Source of the DNA: JAISDD01 sp031553935
GTDB lineage: Bacteria > Bacillota > Syntrophomonadia > Syntrophomonadales > Syntrophomonadaceae
Direction: 5' to 3'
Assembly: GCA_031553935.1 (NCBI GenBank)
Contig: JAVBKS010000013.1
Span: 1 to 64,000 of the forward strand
DNA: 64,000 nucleotides
Under the pieces are notes generated by a model. The model was not told the DNA's origin, did not search any database, and saw nothing but the letters and a program-made list of their open reading frames with translations. Within the stretch, counting starts at the first letter, position 1. The number at the start of each line of letters is the position of its first letter. The position numbers were made by a program, and so were the translations under genes. Below are positions 6,875-14,698 of this stretch, piece by piece.

Positions 6875-6905
6875 AAATATACAATGATTTGGGAGTTGAT
6901 CGTAC

Positions 6906-7196
6906 ATGGCAAAAACGGCAGTGATAAATATAAGAATTGACGCAGAGACAAAAAAAGAAATTGAAGCTTTATATTCAACATTTGGTATTACAGTCTCAGA
7001 CGCAGTTAATATTTTTTTTCGGCAGTCGCTCATGCAGAACGGCTTGCCGTTTGCAATGCAAATACCACGCTACAATTCTGAAACAATGGCAGCAATTGGA
7101 GAAGTAGCGAAAATGAAACAGAATCCGCATTTATATAGAAGTTTTGACAGCGTTGAAGAACTCTTTGAAGATTTAAATAGCGATGATGAAATATAA
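6906..7196 (+). CDS. RelB/DinJ-family antitoxin
   Basis: A 96-residue ribbon-helix-helix antitoxin: AVINIRIDAETKKEIEALYS (strand and first helix), FGITVSDAVNIFFRQS (second helix), then GLPFAMQIP, the conserved hinge of RelB/DinJ proteins. The acidic C-terminus (FEDLNSDDEI) is the toxin-binding tail. ATG follows GGGAG. Its end overlaps the start of the truncated YafQ gene by 14 nt. With its cognate toxin truncated it may survive as a solitary repressor. Confidence 0.88.
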   Translation: MAKTAVINIRIDAETKKEIEALYSTFGITVSDAVNIFFRQSLMQNGLPFAMQIPRYNSETMAAIGEVAKMKQNPHLYRSFDSVEELFEDLNSDDEI

Positions 7197-7314
7197 CATA
7201 GTAAGAACTTCTAGATTCAAAAAGGACTTTAGGCTAATCCAAAAACGCGGATATGATGTAAATATTCTAGATGTTTTTAAGAAACATCAGAAAATCTTCA
7301 ACATCTATTTTTAG
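7183..7314 (+). pseudogene. YafQ-family toxin, truncated after about 28 residues
   Basis: The frame starts MMKYNIVRTSRFKKDFRLIQ and continues KRGYDVNI, the standard YafQ N-terminus, in the usual coupled position after DinJ. Family proteins run to about 90 residues with a catalytic C-terminal His; here homology stops near 7266, exactly where the convergent hicA gene ends (7267), and the frame closes at 7314. The hicBA segment appears to have replaced the rest. Confidence 0.8.
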
Positions 7315-7503
7315 ATCTTTAAGAATTTTTACCAGCAATCCCTTTTTTAAGTCCTTATTAGCAAGTACCGGTATGATTGTAACTCTATTATTAAGACTAT
7401 TTCTAATTTTGTGATGTGACCCCTTAATACCAACAACGCTACAGTTATACATTAACAAAGTCTTAAGGAAAAGTTTTGCGCTGATTATCGGTATTTCAGG
7501 CAT
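7267..7503 (-). CDS. HicA-type mRNA interferase toxin
   Basis: A 78-residue protein with the HicA double-stranded-RNA-binding-like fold. The pattern MPEIPIISAKLFLKTLL, then GSHHKIRN with the catalytic His (usual motif GSH), then VTIIPVLANKDLKKGLLVKIL matches the family. ATG 7503 is chosen because GAGGT lies 6 nt upstream; an upstream TTG at 7515 is in frame. It lies 15 nt after hicB, with the antitoxin first, as in many Firmicutes. The last codons abut the truncated yafQ. Confidence 0.85.
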   Translation of the reverse strand: MPEIPIISAKLFLKTLLMYNCSVVGIKGSHHKIRNSLNNRVTIIPVLANKDLKKGLLVKILKDLKIDVEDFLMFLKNI

Positions 7504-7518
7504 TAGATACCTCAAGGG

Positions 7519-7713
7519 CTATTGATTTTCAATATACTGTTCAAGGCAAGGATTGTTTTCTAGATAAAGTTCGATAGCTTCTTTCATATTAGCTTTAAGT
7601 TCCTCTATAGTTTCACCTTGAGAATAGCACCCTTTAAGAACCGGACATTCGCTATAATATCCTCCTTCTTCAGCCTTATAAATGATGATATTAAAATTTT
7701 TAAGCACTTTCAA
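7519..7713 (-). CDS. HicB-type antitoxin (short)
   Basis: A 64-residue HicB core: NIIIYKAEEGGYYSECPVLK followed by GCYSQGETIEELKANMKEAI, the degenerate RNase-H-like domain. It has no C-terminal DNA-binding domain, as in short HicB forms. The TTG 7713 start follows GAGGGGGG; GTG 7707 is an alternative. It neutralises HicA. Confidence 0.85.
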   Translation of the reverse strand: MKVLKNFNIIIYKAEEGGYYSECPVLKGCYSQGETIEELKANMKEAIELYLENNPCLEQYIENQ

Positions 7714-8052
7714 TGCCCCCCTCTAAAGATTATTATATGGCAATGCTTAGGAATTAACAAAAGTAAATTAGCCCAGCTGGCGAAAATGTCAAAGTACGGA
7801 ATAGCAACAATCAATGAGTCAGATAATGAATTATTCACCCGATGCGGAATTTTTGAGATTCGCTCAATTGTATAACTATAATTCTGAAAATCCCGATAAA
7901 AATCAATTATTCGCTTATTCATTGTAATAATCCGGATCAAATCTTATCTTTTAAACATCCATTTTATGAGTAAACTACTATTGACAATTCCATTATGATT
8001 TGGTGAGGAATGATTATCTTTAAGAATTTTGAGCTGAGCTAGGTCATCAGAT
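7714..8052. other. Gene-poor stretch between hicB and the second DinJ module
   Basis: No convincing gene. On the plus strand 7750–7835 reads INKSKLAQLAKMSKYGIATI, which vaguely resembles an XRE helix-turn-helix, but it has no start or continuation. A 39-codon minus-strand frame near 8062–7945 (MNIKSDDLAQLKILKDNHSS) is unsupported. The hicBA promoter must lie in the left part. Confidence 0.4.
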
Positions 8053-8080
8053 TTGATATTCATAGAATATGTGGTACAAT
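8053..8080 (+). promoter_or_regulatory. Promoter of the second DinJ module
   Basis: TTGATA (8053–8058), a 16-bp spacer and TACAAT (8075–8080), 32 nt before ATG 8113. Confidence 0.45.
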
Positions 8081-8112
8081 CGGGATACAATAATGAGAGG
8101 AAGGTATTCACA

Positions 8113-8373
8113 ATGGCAAAGAACGATTTTATCAGGGCGAGGGTCGACGAAAGACTGAAAAATAACGTGGAAGCGATATTTGCTCAGCTTGGCCTTTCAA
8201 TGAGCGAAGCTATTACTTTGTTTTTAAAACAATGCGAGCTGCAAAAGGGGCTTCCGTTTGAAGTGAAAATTCCCAATGAGGAAACACTCAAGGTATTTAG
8301 CGAGACCGACAATCGCAAAAACCTTCACCACTATACTAATGCTAATGAGATGTTTGAAGAACTAGATATCTAA
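8113..8373 (+). CDS. RelB/DinJ-family antitoxin (second)
   Basis: An 86-residue ribbon-helix-helix antitoxin: DFIRARVDERLKNNVEAIFA, then LGLSMSEAITLFLKQ, then GLPFEVKIPNEETL, the same plan as the protein at 6906. ATG 8113 is chosen because GAGAGGAAGG ends 8 nt before it. The stop overlaps the start of a YafQ remnant by one base (TAATG). The two DinJ proteins are divergent in sequence, so this is not a recent duplication. Confidence 0.86.
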   Translation: MAKNDFIRARVDERLKNNVEAIFAQLGLSMSEAITLFLKQCELQKGLPFEVKIPNEETLKVFSETDNRKNLHHYTNANEMFEELDI

Positions 8374-8432
8374 TGTTAAAGCCGGTAACGACTAAACAGT
8401 TTAATAGAGATGTTGCTAATGAGAACGACTAA
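8373..8432 (+). pseudogene. YafQ-family toxin remnant (19 codons)
   Basis: MLKPVTTKQFNRDVANEND then a stop. The first 14 residues fit a YafQ N-terminus in the normal coupled position; the rest of the toxin is gone. Confidence 0.65.
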
Positions 8433-8487
8433 GCAGATAAATCCACTATATTATTAAGACTTTTTCCCGATTTTAAGTTCATTCTCC

Positions 8488-8524
8488 AACTTCCTATAAT
8501 GATCATTATGTAAACTAAGAAGTT
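8488..8524. terminator. Stem-loop between the island and surE, possible terminator
   Basis: The palindrome ATAATGATCATTAT (8496–8509) sits inside AACTTC (8488–8493)/GAAGTT (8519–8524), with a T-rich run (TGCTTTTTTACTTG) following on the plus strand. It may end island transcripts. Confidence 0.35.
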
Positions 8525-8599
8525 ATTTAGTGCTTTTTTACTTGTTTACTCTTAGAAATTTAGATTGGCATTTTGGTTGGATATATGTAATTGCCTAGC

Positions 8600-9379
8600 T
8601 CAAGTAACTATAAAATCTGAAAATGTCTTTTTGTATTGCATCATTAATTCGTAATCAGTTAAATCAAGCTTTATTGGGGTTACGGTTATAAACCCGGAGT
8701 CCAGCGCAATTACATCACTGTCAAGGGCTTGGTCATCATCATGCAAATTACCGCCAAGCCAGTAATAAGTATTTCCACGAGGATCAATTCTTGCCTCAAA
8801 GGCATTTTTATAGTTTCTAATCCCCAGACTAGTTATTTTTACGCCTTTGTACTCGGCTTTGCTTTTAATAACAGGTACATTAATATTCAGAAGAGTTTTG
8901 AAATCATTAAGTCCTTGTGCTATCACTGAAGAAACGGTATTACGAATAAAGCGTGCAGCCAGATTAAAGCTTTCTTCTACTAGAGTGTATGAATTCATGG
9001 AAACGGCCAATGCCGGATAGCCTAAAAGAACTGCTTCGGCGGCAGCAGAAACTGTCCCCGAGTAGAAAACATCTGTTCCTAAATTAGGGCCATGATTAAT
9101 TCCAGAGATTACATAATCAATATCGTCTTCGATTAGCGCGCCTAGAGCTAGCTTGACACAATCAGCCGGAGTCCCCGATATCATCCAAGCCGCTTTTACT
9201 GACGGCAAATCAACCTTATTTACTTTTATAGGCTCAAAAACTGTTATTGAATGTCCGGTACCGCTTCTTTCTTGTTCGGGAGCAACGATATATAAATCGT
9301 GCTCAGGTGACAGTGTATTAATCAATGCTGTGATTCCATATGCATATATGCCGTCATCATTTGTTAAGAGTATTTTCAA
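8600..9379 (-). CDS. surE: 5'-nucleotidase/polyphosphatase SurE
   Basis: 259 residues, full length for SurE. The N-terminal MKILLTNDDG gives the metal-binding Asp-Asp. Further family motifs are ERSGTGHSIT and SGINHGPNLGTDVFYSGTVS. SurE dephosphorylates nucleoside monophosphates and related substrates in the cytoplasm. The start is TTG, overlapping the lepB stop by 4 nt (TTGA), so the pair is translationally coupled. Confidence 0.95.
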   Translation of the reverse strand: MKILLTNDDGIYAYGITALINTLSPEHDLYIVAPEQERSGTGHSITVFEPIKVNKVDLPSVKAAWMISGTPADCVKLALGALIEDDIDYVISGINHGPNLGTDVFYSGTVSAAAEAVLLGYPALAVSMNSYTLVEESFNLAARFIRNTVSSVIAQGLNDFKTLLNINVPVIKSKAEYKGVKITSLGIRNYKNAFEARIDPRGNTYYWLGGNLHDDDQALDSDVIALDSGFITVTPIKLDLTDYELMMQYKKTFSDFIVT

Positions 9380-9924
9380 CTAAATGAAACCCCTCTCTGC
9401 AATAATTGGAAATGGTTATAGGGCCAATACACTAACAATGCTTTCCCTTTTATTCTATCTCTTGTAAGCCATGCGTTCCAAAGATGGCTATCGAAGCTAT
9501 TATTGCGATTATCTCCTAGGACGAGTAAACTGTCCTGCGGCACAATTACCGGACCATAGTGATAGGAGACTGCTTCTTTGAGATAGGGTTCATCAAGAGA
9601 CTCTCCATTAATAAAAACTTTGCCATCTTTCATTTCCACGGTCTCCCCGGGAAGCCCAATAACTCTTTTGATATAAAGCTCATCTTTTTCCAGCACTGCC
9701 GGAGGATCGAATACCACTATATCACCGCGTACCGGCTCTTTAAAATGATATATGAATTTGTTAACCATGACACGGTCTTGCTCTTTTATTGTTGGATACA
9801 TTGAGCCGGATGGTATTAATCTAACTTCAAAAGCAACAAATCTAATAATTAGCGACAGAATAAAAGCTACAACGACTATACTGACTAGTTCTTTTACAAA
9901 ATTCTTGATATTGTTATAATCCAT
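9376..9924 (-). CDS. lepB: Type I signal peptidase
   Basis: 182 residues with one N-terminal membrane helix (about residues 10–30), the catalytic Ser in PSGSMYPTI and the catalytic Lys in DRVMVNKFIY. Box D/E motifs KRVIGLPGETVE and LGDNRNNSFDSHLW are present. This is the usual short Gram-positive form. It removes signal peptides from secreted proteins at the outer face of the membrane. ATG follows GAGGTG; surE follows with a 4-nt overlap. Confidence 0.95.
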   Translation of the reverse strand: MDYNNIKNFVKELVSIVVVAFILSLIIRFVAFEVRLIPSGSMYPTIKEQDRVMVNKFIYHFKEPVRGDIVVFDPPAVLEKDELYIKRVIGLPGETVEMKDGKVFINGESLDEPYLKEAVSYHYGPVIVPQDSLLVLGDNRNNSFDSHLWNAWLTRDRIKGKALLVYWPYNHFQLLQRGVSFS

Positions 9925-9937
9925 TAATGCACCTCAA

Positions 9938-10114
9938 TTAAAACTCATAAATATTAATTGTCATATTGTTTTTATCTTTGTCTTTGGTTAAGCCAAACAT
10001 AATTCTCTTTTCCTTTAAACTCTTATTAAGAAAATCAACAACATATACCAAGTCAGGGTTGTTAGGAAACGATTTCATGGCAATAATTTCTAATTTATCT
10101 TTTTCGTCAGACAA
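9938..10114 (-). CDS. Small conserved protein, YpmA/DUF4264-like
   Basis: 58 residues if read from TTG 10114, which follows AAGGAGAGGG (MSDEKDKLEIIAMKSFPNNP…). The pattern of an N-terminal strand, DLVYVVDFLNKSLKEKRIMFGL and a closing MTINIYEF strand fits the YpmA/DUF4264 group of Firmicutes as I recall it. Function unknown. It sits 13 nt before lepB in the same direction. An ATG-containing upstream extension exists but ignores the strong ribosome site. Confidence 0.6.
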   Translation of the reverse strand: MSDEKDKLEIIAMKSFPNNPDLVYVVDFLNKSLKEKRIMFGLTKDKDKNNMTINIYEF

Positions 10115-10199
10115 ACTACCCTCTCCTTCCCAATACATTGTAGTTGATGTCAATTATCTTTACAAGAATTCCTTTGGATTCGCGATTATCCAAGTAATG

Positions 10200-10769
10200 C
10201 TAGTATAAAGAGCTATTATTGATAAAACGCACTTTGCAGCGGCCTTCGTCAATTTGGTCGAGCTCATTAGAATATTTTAGCATAACCGCTTCAGAAAAAG
10301 ATTTTATATCTTTTACCCCTAGCTGTTCAAGCCCGCAGGTTTGAACGGGGGTATTATAGGTTTCTATGTTAACTCCAACATGAATAAGGGTTGATATCGG
10401 TGTGGCAGTTGCAATAGATACTGAGAGTTTCCCTTTCCCCACATATAAATCGTCACCAATTCTTGTGACATTAATATCCAGTCTTTCCAATTCTTCTTTT
10501 ATTACTACTATAAAGAGCCTTTGGCGGTGAATTGCTAAATTGAGATCATGATTGAAGTGCTCAATAATAAAATTTAGCATATGGGGAGAATAAATGTATT
10601 CCCTCTCCATTCTATCACTGATATCTACCCTTTTCTTTACCGGCACATGGGTTTCACCGGTGAAAGCAATAACCGCATCCCCCAGCAGATTATAATTAAT
10701 ATAAATCCAATGTGGCTGTAATTGATTGCCATCATACTTAATTCTTTCTTCAATAAACAATTGATGCAT
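10200..10769 (-). CDS. DUF366 family protein
   Basis: 189 residues matching the DUF366 pattern: LFIEERIKYDGNQLQPHWIY at the start, YSPHMLNFIIEHFNHDL in the middle, RIGDDLYVGKGKLSVSIATA and STLIHVGVNIETYNTPV, then GLEQLGV. The family is conserved in Clostridia and archaea, with no established function. ATG 10769 follows AAAGGGGACC. No signal peptide or membrane segment is visible, so it is probably cytoplasmic. Confidence 0.8.
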   Translation of the reverse strand: MHQLFIEERIKYDGNQLQPHWIYINYNLLGDAVIAFTGETHVPVKKRVDISDRMEREYIYSPHMLNFIIEHFNHDLNLAIHRQRLFIVVIKEELERLDINVTRIGDDLYVGKGKLSVSIATATPISTLIHVGVNIETYNTPVQTCGLEQLGVKDIKSFSEAVMLKYSNELDQIDEGRCKVRFINNSSLY

Positions 10770-10876
10770 GGTGGTCCCCTTTCATTTTCCATTTTTGCAA
10801 GCTATTAAAATAGGAGAAGATAATACTCTTCCCCTAAATCAAAATATTCATAACATCGCGGATATAGTCTTTGCTT

Positions 10877-11146
10877 CTATTCGGCCTTATTTCCACTGTC
10901 ACTAGAATTATCCTTTGGATCCGAGTAGTTGATACTAACCGGTTTTATTGGTGCAACTGTTGAGATAGCATGTTTATATACAAGTTGTTGCTTTTGTTCA
11001 AATTCTACAACTACTGTAAAACTGTCAAACCCCTTTACTATACCCTTAATTTGAAAACCATTAACCAAAAAAATAGTAACGGGGATTTTGTCTTTTCTGA
11101 CTTGATTTAGAAATGCGTCCTGCAAATTAAACTGACTTTTGCTCAT
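10877..11146 (-). CDS. hfq: RNA chaperone Hfq
   Basis: 89 residues. Sm1 motif around NLQDAFLNQVRKDKIPVTIF and VNGFQIKGIVKGFDSFTVVV; Sm2 motif YKHAISTVAP, a variant of the canonical YKHAISTI. The last 20 residues are a polar disordered tail. A ring hexamer that binds small RNAs and mRNAs. It lies 63 nt downstream of miaA, the classic neighbour order, with a good GGAGGT site. Confidence 0.97.
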   Translation of the reverse strand: MSKSQFNLQDAFLNQVRKDKIPVTIFLVNGFQIKGIVKGFDSFTVVVEFEQKQQLVYKHAISTVAPIKPVSINYSDPKDNSSDSGNKAE

Positions 11147-11209
11147 AAAGTACCTCCATTATAAAGTTTTACAGTTAAGTTATAGTATACATGGTATACG
11201 ACACTAATT

Positions 11210-12139
11210 CTACGTTGCTTTGTTTTGTCCTTCCCAAAGTGATAAAAATTTTTCCAGGACTAAAGTATGGTCTGATTCTGGTATACTGATCCAAATAATG
11301 CGCTCATCCTTTCGGAACCATGTTAATTGCCGTTTTGCAAATCTTCTGGTTTCAAGCTTAATGGTTTCAATTAAATTATCATAATCGATGAAGCCAAACA
11401 AATAATATAGAATTTGCTTATAACCTAATGCCTGCATCGCATTATAGCGAAAATCATAGCCCTTCCGAAGTAGGTGTTTTACCTCGTCAATAAACCCTGA
11501 CGCTATCATTTTATCTACCCTATAATTAATAAGTTGATAAAGAGCAGCTCGATTCATATCTAGACCGACTGCAAAAAGATTATACCTACCTGAGTTCTTG
11601 TTTTGCTGTTTTGAAAACGGCACTCCTGTGATTAAATAAACTTCCAATGCTCTTACGATTCTTTTCTGATCATTAATGCTAATTAGACCGGCGTAATCTA
11701 GATCAACCTCCTTTAGCTTATTATATGCCCAGTGGAGACCATTATCACTTATCTGCTCCATCAAATCAGCCCGTACTTTTTTATGCTGTGCCAGCGGAAA
11801 AAATTGATAATCATCGACAACAGCTTGATAGAATAACCCAGTACCACCGACTAGAATTGGGATTTTATTCCGATTATTAATATCAGCAATTAATTCCCTG
11901 GTTTGGGCAGCGTATTGAGCCACGCTATAGTCTTCATCTATTTCTACTATATCAATCATATGATGTACAATCATTTTTTGAGCTTGGCGATCTACTTTGC
12001 CGGTTCCGATATCCAATCCCTTATATATCTGCATTGAGTCACATGATACTATTTCTCCATTAATTTTCGAGGCTACAGCTAATGCTAGTTCGGACTTGCC
12101 AACAGCGGTTGGACCAACAATAGCACACAATTTTTGCAT
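11210..12139 (-). CDS. miaA: tRNA dimethylallyltransferase MiaA
   Basis: 309 residues. P-loop GPTAVGKSELALAVA at the N-terminus, SCDSMQIYKGLDIGTGK, HHMIDIV, VGGTGLF and the late RRFAKRQLTWFRKD are all family motifs. It adds a dimethylallyl group to A37 of tRNAs reading UNN codons; the substrate pool depends on the isoprenoid pathway that includes IspH and Fni elsewhere in this window. ATG follows GGAG. Confidence 0.97.
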   Translation of the reverse strand: MQKLCAIVGPTAVGKSELALAVASKINGEIVSCDSMQIYKGLDIGTGKVDRQAQKMIVHHMIDIVEIDEDYSVAQYAAQTRELIADINNRNKIPILVGGTGLFYQAVVDDYQFFPLAQHKKVRADLMEQISDNGLHWAYNKLKEVDLDYAGLISINDQKRIVRALEVYLITGVPFSKQQNKNSGRYNLFAVGLDMNRAALYQLINYRVDKMIASGFIDEVKHLLRKGYDFRYNAMQALGYKQILYYLFGFIDYDNLIETIKLETRRFAKRQLTWFRKDERIIWISIPESDHTLVLEKFLSLWEGQNKAT

Positions 12140-12158
12140 TCTATTACTCCAATATTAC

Positions 12159-12941
12159 CTATATTACATTAATTATCCCAAATTGGATGGGATTATTCTT
12201 ACTATGAGGGAGTCTATTAAAGCCCAGCCGTTCAAATTCATAACCATTGGCACGCTCTTTGATCACCACACGTTTTCGTGCCACTCTGCAAGCTTCTTCG
12301 ATTGACTCACTACTTAATTCATCAGTAATTGCTATTGATCTTAAGAGCATCATCCCCTCACTGGTTTTTATGGGGGTGCGAAACATAGGATCAAAGTAAA
12401 TGACGTCGATTGAAGCCTCCGGCAGAATCTTAAGATACTCAAGATGATCAAATTGCAATACTTTGATTCTGGAAATGGCATTATTTAGCCAGGTTGACTT
12501 ATTGCTGGAGTAGAGCATCATCCCCCATTTAACGAGACTAGCTATTAATGGCGATGATTCGATCCCTACAACAGAACCATTAGGCACAAAGTACGAGGCC
12601 ACGATAGCATCAGCTCCCAATCCCAAGGTGCAATCCAGGAAACTCGTACAATCATTAAGAGCACAGGCTTTTATTAAAGGATCATGGATATTGCTGCGCC
12701 GATAAGCTAAGATTCTATTATAAGCCAAACTGGGATGAAAAAAGAATTTTTCCATACCTATATGCAATACCGGTCCGGATTTATTCCAGACGATCACTGC
12801 ATGAGCATTATTAATCATTTGAATATACTCAATCGCTTTATCATCCCGAGGAATGAATTCAAACCCAGTATCATTTAGAAATTCCTGACATTTCTCGGAA
12901 ACTCTATCACTTCTATGTGATGTCGTGACAATAACTTTCAT
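12159..12941 (-). CDS. Class I SAM-dependent methyltransferase, RsmJ-like
   Basis: 260 residues. The SAM-binding loop is LDCTLGLGADAIVASYF, and the later catalytic-region motif DVIYFDPMFRTP resembles the DPMFP motif of RsmJ (16S rRNA guanine-N2 methyltransferase). The N-terminal 90 residues (VTTSHRSDRVSEKCQEFLND) are an extra family-specific region common in Clostridia. Substrate not proven. It overlaps mutL by 4 nt (ATGA) and lies 19 nt before miaA. Confidence 0.75.
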   Translation of the reverse strand: MKVIVTTSHRSDRVSEKCQEFLNDTGFEFIPRDDKAIEYIQMINNAHAVIVWNKSGPVLHIGMEKFFFHPSLAYNRILAYRRSNIHDPLIKACALNDCTSFLDCTLGLGADAIVASYFVPNGSVVGIESSPLIASLVKWGMMLYSSNKSTWLNNAISRIKVLQFDHLEYLKILPEASIDVIYFDPMFRTPIKTSEGMMLLRSIAITDELSSESIEEACRVARKRVVIKERANGYEFERLGFNRLPHSKNNPIQFGIINVI

Positions 12942-14698
12942 AGCTTACGTTTAAAAAACTTATCTAAGTCATTTCTAGTAATGGATATATATGAAGGCCT
13001 TCCATGAGGACAAAAATTCTTGTCCTTTTGATCAAACAACTCTTTAACTAAACCTTGCATTTCTAGTGTGGAGAGTGTACTCCCCGCTTTCAGAGCATTT
13101 TTGCATGCCATGGCAACAATTGATTTGTTCCAGACATCGTCGTTTCCTTTAATGTCACATAGCGAAAATAAAACTTCCCTTTCTTGTCCTTTCAAAAAGG
13201 CGGGGGCGCCTCGCAATATCATGTCAGTCCGCTCCAATTGCTCTAATTGCCATCCCATTTTTGATAACAAACCGAGATTATTATTAATCCAATTATATTG
13301 GATAGGATTGAAACGAATATCTAAAGGAACCGCTAAAATCTGCTCAACTTGGCCAAAGTTTTCATAGATTTCAATATAGCGATTATATAAAATGCGTTCA
13401 TGGGCTGCATGCTGATCCACAATTATTAACTCTGAATCAAGGGACAGCAAAATATATGTTTTCATTATTTGACCAAGTATTATTGGCTCGAAACCGGTTT
13501 CAATTCTTGTTGTGGGACTATAACCAGCCTTCGCATCTAGCACTTGAGAGTATTCATTTTTAGTAGCTGCGGGAAAAGAAAATACCATTTGATTTTCTAC
13601 ATTTTGCTCTGCAGCTTTTATTTCCAGAGGAATTTCGGTTTCGGGCCAAGATGTTGTGGTTTTGTTTGTTTGGCTGCCGTAGCCGTAATTGTACCCTTTT
13701 ATTATCGGAGAATAATTGCCCCCACTAACTTTGGCTTTTAATACTGAGTTAACAGCAGAAAATATCTGGCCTTCTGACTGAAAGCGAACCTCGAGTTTTT
13801 GGGGGTGAATATTAACATCAACGCTGTCATTTGGCACTTCAATATGTAGTATTACCAGCGGATGCTGTTTCGAAACCAATACTCCCTTGTATGCTTCATC
13901 AATTGCTCGATATAGCATCGGACTCCTAATAGGCCGTTTATTAACAAAAAATAGCTGTTGGCGGCGATTATTATTGAATAGCGATGGTTTAGAGACCAGG
14001 CCGCTAACTCTGCAGTTTACTCCTGTGTATTCTATTGAAATCAGATTATCTAGATAATCAGGTCCCCATATGGTGAAAACTACATCTTCGATTCTTCCAT
14101 TACCTAAGGTCTTGAAATAGATTTTGCTGTTATTCGAGTATGTGAACGCAACATCGGGGCGCGCGAAAGCATAACGGCAAAGCAAGTTATAAATGTGGTT
14201 TCCTTCTGATACCGCGGACTTCATAAACTTTTTCCGAGCTGGTGTATTAAAAAAAAGATCTTTAATAGAAATCCTTGTACCTTCCGGGCAAGCAAAGGTT
14301 TCTTTAGCAAAATCTTCTCCTCCACTAATAAATGCCCGGCACCCATTCTCATTTTCTCTGCAAGTATTAACTTCCACCTTCGCAACAGCAGCTATGCTTG
14401 GCAAAGCCTCTCCTCTAAATCCAAGAGTACCTATGCTGTATAAATCGCTCTCACTATTGATCTTACTGGTGGCATGTCTTAAAAAAGCCGTTTCAATGTC
14501 ATCTTCATGAATGCCCTCACCATTATCTATGACTTCGATCAAGTCTTGCCCGCCATTTTTAATATTAACAATTATTCGGTCAGCATGAGCATCGAGGGCA
14601 TTTTCAACTAGCTCTTTTACTACTGATGATGGCCGGTCTACTACTTCTCCCGCGGCGATTTTATTTATAATTAAATCATCTAATAATCTAACTTTCAT
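12938..14698 (-). CDS. mutL: DNA mismatch repair protein MutL
   Basis: 586 residues. The N-terminal GHKL ATPase motifs are complete: ELVENALDAHA, DNGEGI, SIGTLGFRGEALPSIA, GTRISIKDLFFNTPARKKF. The C-terminal domain keeps ACKNALKAG and CPHGRP of the endonuclease-type fold. The metal motif DQHA-x2-E-x4-E reads DQHAAHERILYN, so the last Glu is Asn. MutL couples mismatch recognition by MutS to strand incision. The start overlaps the preceding gene's stop (ATGA-type). It is separated from mutS by two unrelated genes in the same run. Confidence 0.95.
   Translation of the reverse strand: MKVRLLDDLIINKIAAGEVVDRPSSVVKELVENALDAHADRIIVNIKNGGQDLIEVIDNGEGIHEDDIETAFLRHATSKINSESDLYSIGTLGFRGEALPSIAAVAKVEVNTCRENENGCRAFISGGEDFAKETFACPEGTRISIKDLFFNTPARKKFMKSAVSEGNHIYNLLCRYAFARPDVAFTYSNNSKIYFKTLGNGRIEDVVFTIWGPDYLDNLISIEYTGVNCRVSGLVSKPSLFNNNRRQQLFFVNKRPIRSPMLYRAIDEAYKGVLVSKQHPLVILHIEVPNDSVDVNIHPQKLEVRFQSEGQIFSAVNSVLKAKVSGGNYSPIIKGYNYGYGSQTNKTTTSWPETEIPLEIKAAEQNVENQMVFSFPAATKNEYSQVLDAKAGYSPTTRIETGFEPIILGQIMKTYILLSLDSELIIVDQHAAHERILYNRYIEIYENFGQVEQILAVPLDIRFNPIQYNWINNNLGLLSKMGWQLEQLERTDMILRGAPAFLKGQEREVLFSLCDIKGNDDVWNKSIVAMACKNALKAGSTLSTLEMQGLVKELFDQKDKNFCPHGRPSYISITRNDLDKFFKRKL

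Noticed and set aside
7750..7835. XRE helix-turn-helix-like words on the plus strand
   Set aside because: No start, no continuation and no homology beyond about 20 residues.
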